From NCBI GenBank assembly GCA_965248685.1, contig CBDFKC010000003.1, positions 248,001-312,000 on the forward strand: a stretch of 64,000 nt of DNA, written 5' to 3'. This document shows, in pieces, positions 57,301 to 64,000 of the stretch. The first letter of the stretch is position 1. The number at the start of each line of letters is the position of its first letter. Under the pieces are notes generated by a model that searched no databases, was not told the origin of the DNA, and saw only the letters and a program-made list of their open reading frames with translations. Origin of the DNA: VYFG01 sp965248685. Its GTDB lineage: Bacteria; Pseudomonadota; Gammaproteobacteria; Arenicellales; Poriferihabitantaceae. The position numbers and the translations under genes are program-made.

Positions 57301-58164
57301 AGGAATACTAATTGCAATCACTATTCCAGCTAAAAAGAGCGGTAGTACAACCGTATACACAACCCCTGCAGGCATACTCAATTGATTTCTAATTTTTCCC
57401 CTCAAACTGAGGTGCTCGGTGGAACTACTATATTCAGGAGGCGTTGATCGATGACTCAAATTCCAGGCCACGAAAAATATTGCAAAGATAATGCAAACAA
57501 TCCCAACGTAAAACAAATAATCAAACTTGACAAACAACCCTGCTGAATCATGCAGTGAAAACACCAGTGAAACGATAAGTCGCGGAACCAGGAGAATCGC
57601 AGCTATCGCCAGAATCAGTGTCGAAAGGTTAAGCAGTAGGTTACCGCAATAGGTAGTAACTGCGGTCCACGTGTCTACGCTAAAAACACCAGTTTTTGGG
57701 GTAAGATAGTTGCTGAAATGGCGAAGGAAAGTGATCGGAGACCATTTTTTATCTACCGGCTCTCTTTCATCCTTATTAGTCTTCTCGATTTCGTGCTTCA
57801 ACCGATTTTCTACTTCGTCAAGCCCCCTACGGTGGGCCCATGCTGAAAACCAACTGCCAATGTAGCCACCACCTGAAACAGTGGACAGATAGTGAAAGGA
57901 ATCAAGCCGTCCATGCTTAGCGAGCGCCTGTAAAACCCCTAGATTAAATGTGGCACTGCGTATGCCGCCGCCAGAAAAGGCCAATCCAACCAGTTGGCTT
58001 TTATGTGCCTTGGCGTAGACATTTTCATGTTTGGACTTTCCAACGATCCGATCCTGTAAGGCTTCAATCTCTTGTTCAAGAACATTTTCGAATGTAAGAG
58101 CCTCTCCTTCGGGCCGATTGCTAGAATTTACACTATCATTTTTATTTTCCTCTCTTTCGTCCAT
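54352..58164 (-). CDS. Giant membrane patatin-like phospholipase
   Basis: A 1270-residue protein in which a patatin catalytic site is split by membrane helices. The oxyanion loop GGGIRS (65-70) and nucleophile Ser97 in STVSGGGY are at the N-terminus. About ten hydrophobic segments fill residues 175 to 600. The catalytic Asp lies in VNLADGGFFDN near residue 781. The rest is soluble with no domain that I recognise. The motif around Ser97 has Thr where the classical GxSxG has Gly. GGGGAGG precedes the ATG. Patatins hydrolyse acyl chains of lipids, so membrane lipid turnover, a toxin or a defence effector are all possible. It stands alone on its strand. Confidence 0.85.
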   Translation of the reverse strand: MDEREENKNDSVNSSNRPEGEALTFENVLEQEIEALQDRIVGKSKHENVYAKAHKSQLVGLAFSGGGIRSATFNLGVLQALAKHGRLDSFHYLSTVSGGGYIGSWFSAWAHRRGLDEVENRLKHEIEKTNKDEREPVDKKWSPITFLRHFSNYLTPKTGVFSVDTWTAVTTYCGNLLLNLSTLILAIAAILLVPRLIVSLVFSLHDSAGLFVKFDYLFYVGIVCIIFAIFFVAWNLSHRSTPPEYSSSTEHLSLRGKIRNQLSMPAGVVYTVVLPLFLAGIVIAISIPSISLGSGDRAYPSLVEFFDSLPLANWTTQPYVMWVLIVSAVYVFSWASAMLLVLWLNRSEAKSVADTQSTERSDSMSTDAFIDEGFQKNKFVAVLLVAAFSSAVGGVILRWLSELFSPGKADLDTWVHGVTWLPPSVLLTFILIGYIHMGLMGRTFTEPYRQWFRRVSAWLVILSLGWLILFNIVFYGPLLLNSLGKYVSGALSASWIATTIAGLWFGGSSESNGRSRTRLIKLIGLVAPYVFLVGLLMAISLQTNTILDFFAQKVEGEAQPKILAYLAGAEPSLVIAFFLVVVAVATLLSWRLDINEISMHNFYRHRLARAYLGASRIEERRPAYFTGFDPDDDLWLSDLANSKGPIQILNTSINITSGHELGYQERKASSFFFTPYHFGFDPGRFAVQLEERGFRNTADGQGLTLGTVLAVSGAAINPNMGQRTSPALAFLMTVFNLRLGLWLRNPRDSKWRLPGPRFGLALQFKELLGAAGVDAEYVNLADGGFFDNLGIYELVHRRCRFILACDAEADPHYQFNALGNAIRRCRSDFGIDIEIQLDPLRLQENGFSKWHCAIGKIKYDHADAGAPDGTLIYLKSSLTGDEPEDLLNYVTRHPGFPHESTADQWFGESQFESYRMLGYHEADELFSAALIRKEDNVEAAFVALRRAWYPPSSMTAGSFTRHTEKLVEIFERVRSESSLAFLDSELYLDIDNWKGARSTQNPDTSDVEKPHTRTEEQMRAGFYLCYSMIQLMENVYLDLDLEHEWEHPDNRGWLNMFQHWSWSPMFRQTWAVCAATYGARFRSFCKHRLGLDLGTIWVEELKEDPQIIVGNAESSPSLGFTMREKDVLRQILRKDLGLYRICFLKMAVLNRKAQEDARRLSRFDKRSEPTRDSIDLEFTFGFALLREVIDGYDLGFIRVRDHLRHLGLGRRAILRLIVDHDVRDIKLAGQMVNESRYKRQIEDLFRSTINERDHNQKRETKGDIDELWKS

Positions 58165-58434
58165 CTTTGGCCTCCCCTATTGGATATATTCAATCTCCAA
58201 TTAATATTCCGTTTTCGAAATAGTGATACAGTTTAGTATATAGCAAACAGACTTTTGTTATCTTTAGTCAAATCAGGTAGTAACATACTCGCACCGTAGT
58301 CACCCAGAGCGATATTAGCTAAAGTAGTTTTGTGGGCGCATCATTGGAAAATACCTGAACTGCTATCCAGAATCTCCTTGAATAGTCCGACCTGCAAAAT
58401 TGCGTATCGTATTGGCAAATTGGAAACAGCAATA

Positions 58435-59220
58435 TTGAAATATTCAATATTTACTATCGTAGTTCTGCTTTTTCTACAGACTACACTCCTGGCTGCCGAG
58501 CAGGTCTCATTTGCGTCTTCTTCCACGTACTACGGCAAGAAAGTCACGCTAACCGGAGCGCTCGGTTTATCTGATAAGGCAGGAAAACAACCAATCGTGA
58601 TATTGCTGCATGGTTGTGGAGGAATTTGGGGAGCGGCGAATATCAGTCTGCATTCACATGCGGGCACGCTTAACAAGAGCGGCTTCGCTACTCTTATCAT
58701 CGACAGTTTCAGACCACGTGAAATTGATTTCGACTGGGTCTGCCAGCTTATTAGTCGGCTGACAGCAGCGCAAGGTTACCGGCAGCGAGATGTCGTTGAC
58801 GCGATCAGGTTTCTTGGTACCCTTCCAGACATCGACGCTTCAAATGTATTTGTCATGGGACAAAGCAACGGAGGGTCTGTGGCATCCTTGATGTCGTACG
58901 GAAAAAATAGCGAGCTTATCCGCGCCGCAGTGGCATATTATCCTTGGTGCGGTGCGGTTCCTTACACACCGCTAATACCCTTATTGGTTTTCACCGGAGA
59001 AAAAGATGACTGGACTCCAGCAGACGAGTGCCTTGTCAGGCAAGGCGGTAGTGATAAGCTTACCGTAAAGAATTATCCCAATACCTACCACTCATTTGAT
59101 CTACCGATTCCAAAAATTACTTTTCTAGGTTACAACCTGGAAGGCAATCCTGCTGCCACAGCGGACAGCGCTGCAAGAATGATAGATTTCTTCTTGAAAA
59201 ACTTGAAGAAAGAGAATTAG
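58435..59220 (+). CDS. Secreted dienelactone hydrolase-family protein
   Basis: About 261 residues from a TTG start with GGAAA eight bases before it; this choice gives a compact signal peptide (KYSIFTIVVLLFLQTTLLAAE), unlike an upstream TTG at 58330. The alpha/beta hydrolase core has LLHGCGG, Ser144 in MGQSNGG, an aspartate in FTGEKDDW and a histidine in NTYHSF. It should act on an ester or lactone in the periplasm. It is divergent from the patatin-like gene and lies before the nap operon. Confidence 0.82.
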   Translation: MKYSIFTIVVLLFLQTTLLAAEQVSFASSSTYYGKKVTLTGALGLSDKAGKQPIVILLHGCGGIWGAANISLHSHAGTLNKSGFATLIIDSFRPREIDFDWVCQLISRLTAAQGYRQRDVVDAIRFLGTLPDIDASNVFVMGQSNGGSVASLMSYGKNSELIRAAVAYYPWCGAVPYTPLIPLLVFTGEKDDWTPADECLVRQGGSDKLTVKNYPNTYHSFDLPIPKITFLGYNLEGNPAATADSAARMIDFFLKNLKKEN

Positions 59221-59537
59221 CTGCGAGCAGGGCCGGCTTTCTTGCGGACTAGTTTCTCAATTTCCTTATTGCTTGGTTAAATTTTTACGGCAGCTTCTCA
59301 TCTGTAGATCACAATAATTTATTTGCGACGATAACAGTCGGCCTTTTGGATATGTTTCGTGTATTGAATGTGGAAACATTCTATTTCGAGCCACACTGTT
59401 GATTTAGTATTGGTACACCTGATATTCATCACTCTCTGGTTCTATTTATAAAAATAAGTCGAAATTATTCGATTATATATAGACAAAAGTAGGTTCAATC
59501 AGACATAGTTAGGTCACCATTTAGGCGTAATAACTGT
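59221..59537. promoter_or_regulatory. Region upstream of napE
   Basis: These 317 bases precede the nap operon and should hold its promoter. The last 110 bases are AT-rich (TATAAAAATA, TTATATATAG) with a short TCGAA/TTCGA dyad at about 59459-59472. No clean FNR site (TTGAT-N4-ATCAA) or NarL heptamer pair was found by eye. Confidence 0.45.
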
Positions 59538-59714
59538 ATGCCAGAAAAAGAGAATATACTGGATGAAGTTGATTCGAGGAAGACAGAGGTTCGTTCCTTT
59601 CTCTTTCTTACGGTTGTACTGGCCCCAGTACTGGCAATTGCCATTGTCGGCGGCCTAGGATTTGCGATTTGGATTTATCAGATATTTGCCGGACCTCCCG
59701 GTCCCCCGGCGTAA
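59538..59714 (+). CDS. napE: NapE-type small membrane protein
   Basis: A 58-residue protein not included by simple length filters. A charged N-terminus (MPEKENILDE) is followed by a single hydrophobic helix (LFLTVVLAPVLAIAIVGGLG) and a GPPGPP tail, which fits NapE/TorE. It begins the nap operon, with napF 21 bases downstream. Its role is not settled; it is thought to aid the membrane side of periplasmic nitrate reduction. Confidence 0.88.
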   Translation: MPEKENILDEVDSRKTEVRSFLFLTVVLAPVLAIAIVGGLGFAIWIYQIFAGPPGPPA

Positions 59715-59735
59715 TTTCTGAATTTTATTGCGATT

Positions 59736-60242
59736 GTGAAGCTGTCTCCCGACAAACCTGATTTTCCAGAACGTAGAAAATTTCTGTCCGGAAGGCTTAC
59801 CCGCGAACAAGGACCGGTGTTTCCGCCCTGGTCTAAGGACATATTATCCAACTGTACTGGTTGCGAAGACTGTGTTTCCCACTGTCCGCAGCAGATCCTC
59901 TCCCTGAATGACAGCAATTTACCGGTTGTCAGCTTTCGCGAAAATGAATGCACCTTTTGCAAGAGTTGTGCAAATGCCTGTGAAGAGCCAGTATTCGACC
60001 TATCGGAAACCCCGTGGCAACTCAACGTTAGCGTACTGGACACCTGCTTTCTCAATCAAGGAATCTATTGCCGCTCCTGTGGTGATAACTGCCCCGAAGG
60101 AGCCATCAGGTTCGAACTAAGGGTAGGTAACCAAACAGACTGGAAGTTGAATAACGAACGGTGTTCGGGTTGCGGCGCTTGCGTGGCAAGCTGTCCTGCC
60201 TCAGCCGTGCAGATTTCCCCATGGTCTCCCCGTGCACACTAA
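59736..60242 (+). CDS. napF: NapF, ferredoxin-type maturation protein
   Basis: A 168-residue cytoplasmic Fe-S protein with three or four cysteine clusters: CTGCEDCVSHCP, CTFCKSCANACEEP, CRSCGDNCP and CSGCGACVASCP. NapF binds NapA and helps insert its iron-sulfur cluster before Tat export. The start is GTG at 59736. It is followed by napD, whose ATG lies 11 bases past its stop. Confidence 0.92.
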   Translation: MKLSPDKPDFPERRKFLSGRLTREQGPVFPPWSKDILSNCTGCEDCVSHCPQQILSLNDSNLPVVSFRENECTFCKSCANACEEPVFDLSETPWQLNVSVLDTCFLNQGIYCRSCGDNCPEGAIRFELRVGNQTDWKLNNERCSGCGACVASCPASAVQISPWSPRAH

Positions 60243-60252
60243 AGAAAGTTTG

Positions 60253-60552
60253 ATGACGCCATCACAATTACAACTACCCATTGTTTCAAGTTTGGTTATT
60301 CAAGTTAAACCCGACAACCGAAAATCCGTTGAAGCTTATATTGATACTGTTCCCAATGCGGAGATTCATGGCTCTGATGAGCATACCAAGTTAGTGGTGG
60401 TCGTCGAAATGGCGGATGACGCAAGATTGTCCGATTTTATGAATCGGGTAGGTACCCTGGAGGGTGTGATTACTGTGAATATGGTATTTCACCATACCGA
60501 CTCGGGGAGCGTCTCAGCCGAGAAACCAATCGAGATAAAACAAAATGCTTGA
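60253..60552 (+). CDS. napD: NapD, chaperone for nitrate reductase
   Basis: A 99-residue protein of the NapD family, which binds the NapA twin-arginine signal peptide until cofactor loading is complete. Recognisable segments are VSSLVIQVKPDNRKSVEAYI and the C-terminal VFHHTDS. ATG at 60253 (with AAAG upstream) is preferred over a GTG at 60232 that would lie inside napF. Its end overlaps napA by 8 bases. Confidence 0.9.
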   Translation: MTPSQLQLPIVSSLVIQVKPDNRKSVEAYIDTVPNAEIHGSDEHTKLVVVVEMADDARLSDFMNRVGTLEGVITVNMVFHHTDSGSVSAEKPIEIKQNA

Positions 60553-63049
60553 TCAGAAAATAACCAGACGTTCGCTGCTTAAATCCCAGGCAGCTGCCAT
60601 TGCCGCGACTGCGGCCGGAATACCGTTGAGCGTAACAGCCCAGAATCTGGTCACTAATACCGCACAAACTGAGCTTAAATGGTCTAAAGCGCCTTGCCGT
60701 TTTTGCGGTACGGGTTGTTCAGTTATGGTAGCAACCAAAGATAATCACATAGTGGCCACCCATGGTGACGTCAAATCACCCGTCAATAAGGGTTTAAATT
60801 GCGTCAAGGGATATTTTTTGTCGAAGATCATGTACGGCAAGGATCGACTGACGACACCGCTATTAAGAAAAACCAACGGGATCTACGACAAAAATGGTGA
60901 ATTTACACCGGTATCCTGGGACGAAGCTTTCGACATAATGGCGGAAAAATGGAAAAAAGCACTGAAGGATAAAGGGCCTACTTCTGTGGGCATGTTTGGC
61001 TCAGGACAATGGACGGTCTATGAAGGTTATGCTGCGTCCAAACTGATGAAAGGGGGTTTTCGCTCGAACAACCTTGAGCCAAATGCACGTCATTGTATGG
61101 CCTCGGCGGTCGGTGGGTTTATGCGCACCTTCGGCATTGATGAGCCAATGGGTTGTTACGACGATATGGAGGAAGCCGATGCATTTGTGCTGTGGGGTTC
61201 TAACATGGCGGAAATGCATCCAATTCTGTGGACCAGGGTTACCGAGCGCCGATTGTCTGCGCCCCACGTCAAAGTTGCCGTACTGTCGACCTATGAGCAC
61301 CGCTGTTTCGATTTGGCCGATATTCCGATGGTGTTTACGCCCCAATCGGACCTGGCCATTCTCAATTACATTGCAAATTACATTATTCAAACAAATCGTG
61401 TCAATCAGGATTTTGTAACAAGGCATACCATCTTTAAACGTGGAAATGACGATATAGGATACGGACTCCGTCCAGAACATCCGTTGCAGCAAGCGGCAAA
61501 AAACGCTGACAAAGCCGGCGGTTCCACAGATATTAGCTTTGATGAATTCGCAGAATTTGTCTCAGAATACACCCTCGATAAAGCGCACGAGCTTTCGGGG
61601 GTTCCAAAAAATCGATTGGAAGCATTGGCAGAGTTATATGCTGATCCCAAAACCAAAGTCACTTCTTTTTGGACAATGGGGTTTAACCAGCATACCCGGG
61701 GCGTCTGGTGCAACAATCTGGTTTACAACATCCATTTACTTACCGGAAAGATCTCTGAACCCGGCAATTCCCCATTCTCTTTAACGGGACAACCCTCAGC
61801 CTGTGGTACCGCCCGTGAAGTCGGCACCTTCGCCCATCGACTGCCTGCAGATTTACTGGTTGCCAAGAAAGAACACCGGGATATCGCTGAAAAAATCTGG
61901 AAACTCCCAGAGGGGACTATTCCCGCAAAAGTTGGGTTTCACGCAGTATTGCAAAACCGGATGCTAAAAGACGGCAAGTTGAACGCATACTGGATTCAGG
62001 TCAACAACAATCTGCAAGCCGCGGCAAATATGAATGAGGAAACGTTGCCAGGGTATCGCAATCCGGAGAACTTTATTGCTGTATCCGACGCGTATCCCAC
62101 CGTCACTGCCCAGGCAGCAGACCTGGTATTGCCTACAGCGATGTGGGTAGAAAAAGAAGGCGCATTTGGTAATGCAGAGCGCCGGACCCAGCTATGGCAT
62201 CAATTGGTGGATGCACCAGGTGAATCGAAATCTGATTTATGGCAGCTCATGGAATTTTCCAAACGATTTACCACTGACGAGGTCTGGCCAGAAGATTTGC
62301 TGGCAAATGCCCCAGAATACAAGGGTAAGAGCCTTTATGATGTGCTATATCGTAATGGAAATGTGGACGCTTTTGGTTTATCCGAAACCTCAAAGGAGTA
62401 TGAAAATCAGGAGTCAAATCACTTTGGTTATTATGTGCAAAAAGGATTGTTCGAGGAGTATGCAACGTTTGGACGAGGGCATGGACACGATCTCGCCCCA
62501 TTTGAAAGATATCATGAGGAACGAGGTCTACGATGGCCCGTAGTTAACGGTAAGGAGACAAAGTGGCGCTTTCGCGAGGGCTATGATCCCTACGTTAAAG
62601 AAGGCGCGGAGGTTGAGTTTTACGGGCACAAAGATGGTAAAGCCCGCATCTTCGCTTTGCCATATGAGCCTCCCGCCGAGTCTCCCGATCAGGAATATCC
62701 GTTATGGCTCTGTACCGGACGAGTGCTGGAACATTGGCACTCGGGTTCAATGACCCAGCGGGTACCCGAATTGTTTAAAGCATTCCCCGATGCAGTTTGC
62801 TTTATGCACCCGGATGATGCGGTTAATCTGGGTGTCAGGCGAGGTCAGGAAGTAAAAATAGTATCACGCAGAGGCGAGATCCAAACTCGGATTGAAACCC
62901 GTGGTCGCAACCGTGTTCCCCAGGGCTTGGTTTTCGTGCCCTGGTTTGACGCAAGCCAGCTCATTAACAAGGTCACCCTGGATGCGATAGATCCCATTTC
63001 AAAGCAAACGGACTATAAAAAATGTGCAGTCCGAATCGAAAAGGTATAG
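60545..63049 (+). CDS. napA: Periplasmic nitrate reductase catalytic subunit
   Basis: An 834-residue bis-MGD molybdoenzyme. It has a twin-arginine signal (ITRRSLLKSQ), a [4Fe-4S] site with Cys51, 54, 58 and 86 (CRFCGTGC, LNCVKG) and a molybdenum-ligand Cys184 in NARHCMASAV, as in NapA. The length agrees with typical NapA (about 830). It reduces nitrate to nitrite in the periplasm with electrons from NapB/NapC. It is coupled to napD and followed two bases later by napB. Confidence 0.96.
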   Translation: MLDQKITRRSLLKSQAAAIAATAAGIPLSVTAQNLVTNTAQTELKWSKAPCRFCGTGCSVMVATKDNHIVATHGDVKSPVNKGLNCVKGYFLSKIMYGKDRLTTPLLRKTNGIYDKNGEFTPVSWDEAFDIMAEKWKKALKDKGPTSVGMFGSGQWTVYEGYAASKLMKGGFRSNNLEPNARHCMASAVGGFMRTFGIDEPMGCYDDMEEADAFVLWGSNMAEMHPILWTRVTERRLSAPHVKVAVLSTYEHRCFDLADIPMVFTPQSDLAILNYIANYIIQTNRVNQDFVTRHTIFKRGNDDIGYGLRPEHPLQQAAKNADKAGGSTDISFDEFAEFVSEYTLDKAHELSGVPKNRLEALAELYADPKTKVTSFWTMGFNQHTRGVWCNNLVYNIHLLTGKISEPGNSPFSLTGQPSACGTAREVGTFAHRLPADLLVAKKEHRDIAEKIWKLPEGTIPAKVGFHAVLQNRMLKDGKLNAYWIQVNNNLQAAANMNEETLPGYRNPENFIAVSDAYPTVTAQAADLVLPTAMWVEKEGAFGNAERRTQLWHQLVDAPGESKSDLWQLMEFSKRFTTDEVWPEDLLANAPEYKGKSLYDVLYRNGNVDAFGLSETSKEYENQESNHFGYYVQKGLFEEYATFGRGHGHDLAPFERYHEERGLRWPVVNGKETKWRFREGYDPYVKEGAEVEFYGHKDGKARIFALPYEPPAESPDQEYPLWLCTGRVLEHWHSGSMTQRVPELFKAFPDAVCFMHPDDAVNLGVRRGQEVKIVSRRGEIQTRIETRGRNRVPQGLVFVPWFDASQLINKVTLDAIDPISKQTDYKKCAVRIEKV

Positions 63050-63051
63050 CC

Positions 63052-63516
63052 ATGTCGCTAACTCTATCAAAGCTGGTATTTGTCACAATCGCGTTCTCAC
63101 TATTTATGTTTGCCGGTGGAATTTATGCCGAGGAACCGATAGCAACACTCAGAGGCGATGCGAAACTGAATGCACAACCTACTGCGCCAACCATGACACC
63201 ATTTATCGATTCGAGTCGACGACAATCTAGAAATTATCCAGAACAGCCCCCAGTAATCCCACATGATATCGAGGGATATCAGATTAATTTGAACGCGAAC
63301 AAGTGCTTGTCATGTCATGCCAGATCCAGAACGTCTGAGAGCGGTGCGCCGATGATTTCAATTACTCATTTTATGGACAAGGACGGACAGTTCAAGGCAG
63401 CGGTAACCCCAAGGCGATATTTTTGTACGCAATGCCATGTTTCCCAGCACGAAGTCACACCATTGGTCGAAAATGAGTTTATCGACATTGACCAATTAAT
63501 TCGACCTTCGAATTAG
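63052..63516 (+). CDS. napB: NapB, diheme cytochrome subunit of nitrate reductase
   Basis: A 154-residue exported cytochrome c. A signal peptide (LVFVTIAFSLFMFAGGIYA) is followed by two heme-binding motifs, CLSCH and CTQCH, and the NapB-type YQINLNANKCLSCH segment. It carries electrons from NapC to NapA. The start is two bases after napA; an earlier in-frame ATG at 63022 lies within napA and is not favoured. Confidence 0.94.
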   Translation: MSLTLSKLVFVTIAFSLFMFAGGIYAEEPIATLRGDAKLNAQPTAPTMTPFIDSSRRQSRNYPEQPPVIPHDIEGYQINLNANKCLSCHARSRTSESGAPMISITHFMDKDGQFKAAVTPRRYFCTQCHVSQHEVTPLVENEFIDIDQLIRPSN

Positions 63517-63542
63517 AAGCCGAATCTACACCGCACGAAGTC

Positions 63543-64000
63543 ATGTTTAATTTGATAAAGAAATACTGGCAAACCATATCAAGACCCAGTAAATATTTGA
63601 GTTTGGGGTTCCTGACAATGGGCGGATTCATTGCAGGAATCGTTTTCTGGGGTGGGTTTAATACTGCACTGGAACTGACAAACACAGAGGTGTTTTGTAT
63701 TTCCTGTCATGAAATGCGCAACAACGTGTATAAAGAATTGAAAACAACAGTTCATTATTCCAATGGCTCTGGGGTTCGCGCCACCTGCCCTGACTGTCAT
63801 GTTCCACACAAATGGACGGATAAGATAGCCAGAAAAATGCAAGCATCCAAGGAAGTTTGGGGGAAGCTGTTCGGCACAATCAGTACCCGAGAAAAGTTTC
63901 TCGATAAACGCCTGGAGCTAGCTTCTCGTGAATGGGTCCGGCTCAATTCCAATAATTCTCTCGAGTGCCGGAACTGTCATTCCGCGGAGTCAATGGATAT
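63543..64000 (+). CDS. napC: NapC/NirT-family tetraheme cytochrome (cut by window end)
   Basis: The first 152 codons are visible. A cytoplasmic start is followed by a single membrane anchor (YLSLGFLTMGGFIAGIVFWG) and then heme motifs CISCH, CPDCH and CRNCH; the fourth must lie beyond 64000. NapC oxidises quinol in the inner membrane and passes electrons to NapB. It starts 26 bases after napB. The order E-F-D-A-B-C is complete to this point. Confidence 0.93.
   Translation, partial: MFNLIKKYWQTISRPSKYLSLGFLTMGGFIAGIVFWGGFNTALELTNTEVFCISCHEMRNNVYKELKTTVHYSNGSGVRATCPDCHVPHKWTDKIARKMQASKEVWGKLFGTISTREKFLDKRLELASREWVRLNSNNSLECRNCHSAESMD

Noticed and set aside
59221..59537. FNR-type site upstream of napE
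   Set aside because: No TTGAT-N4-ATCAA match was found; the nearest sequences have several mismatches.
1..64000. CRISPR arrays, tRNA and rRNA genes
   Set aside because: No regularly spaced repeats, cloverleaf-like segments or rRNA sequence were recognised by eye.

Overview
The window looks like a chromosomal segment of a free-living or host-associated marine-type proteobacterium, most likely a gammaproteobacterium. The basis is a complete-order napEFDABC operon start, NarL-type signalling, several Tat-exported solute-binding proteins, and many transporters and oxygenases for osmolyte-like or N-methylated compounds. No rRNA, tRNA or CRISPR array was seen, and genus cannot be set from the sequence alone.

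Layout. 0-3.6 kb: a secreted von Willebrand A protein, then a hipBA-type toxin-antitoxin pair. 3.8-14.2 kb: a peptide-scavenging block on the minus strand (XRE-type regulator, MlrC-like M81 metallopeptidase, Tat-exported family 5 binding protein, two permeases, two ATPases, CocE-type hydrolase). 14.5-21.8 kb: an Old Yellow Enzyme-type N-demethylase-like flavoprotein, a second family 5 binding protein, an M24 'pita-bread' hydrolase lacking the first metal ligands, a TauD-type dioxygenase and an EamA exporter. 22.1-30.1 kb: a branched-chain-amino-acid-type ABC importer followed on the same strand by a soluble histidine kinase, a NarL-type response regulator and a PAS/degenerate-GGDEF protein. 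30.5-34.6 kb: a GcvT-like folate-dependent demethylase facing a BCCT betaine-type transporter that is paired with an orphan binding protein. 34.8-44.5 kb: two tandem trimethylamine-dehydrogenase-like flavoproteins, a small secreted cysteine protein and a polyamine-type ABC importer split around a TetR regulator with a clear candidate operator. 44.5-54.1 kb: a structured non-coding segment, a phytanoyl-CoA-type dioxygenase, an MscS channel, an IS1182-type remnant, an agmatinase-like ureohydrolase, a class III aminotransferase, a nitronate-monooxygenase-like protein and a cysteine-synthase-like PLP enzyme. 54.3-59.2 kb: a very large membrane patatin-like protein and a secreted dienelactone-hydrolase-like protein. 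59.5-64 kb: napE, F, D, A, B and the start of napC.

How it fits together. The central 30 kb (14.5-45.8 kb) is unusually dense in enzymes whose relatives remove N-methyl groups from amines and betaines (three flavoenzymes with FMN, Fe-S and FAD/NAD modules, plus a GcvT-like protein), together with matching importers. I infer a catabolic island for methylated amines, betaines or polyamines. Neither TMADH paralogue keeps the complete aromatic bowl that binds trimethylamine, so their substrates are probably different and may be new. Regulation is visible as a 22-bp perfect inverted repeat before the XRE regulator, a near-perfect 22-bp dyad between the TetR gene and the divergent binding-protein gene, a palindrome before hipB, and strong hairpins just after three of the five binding-protein genes.
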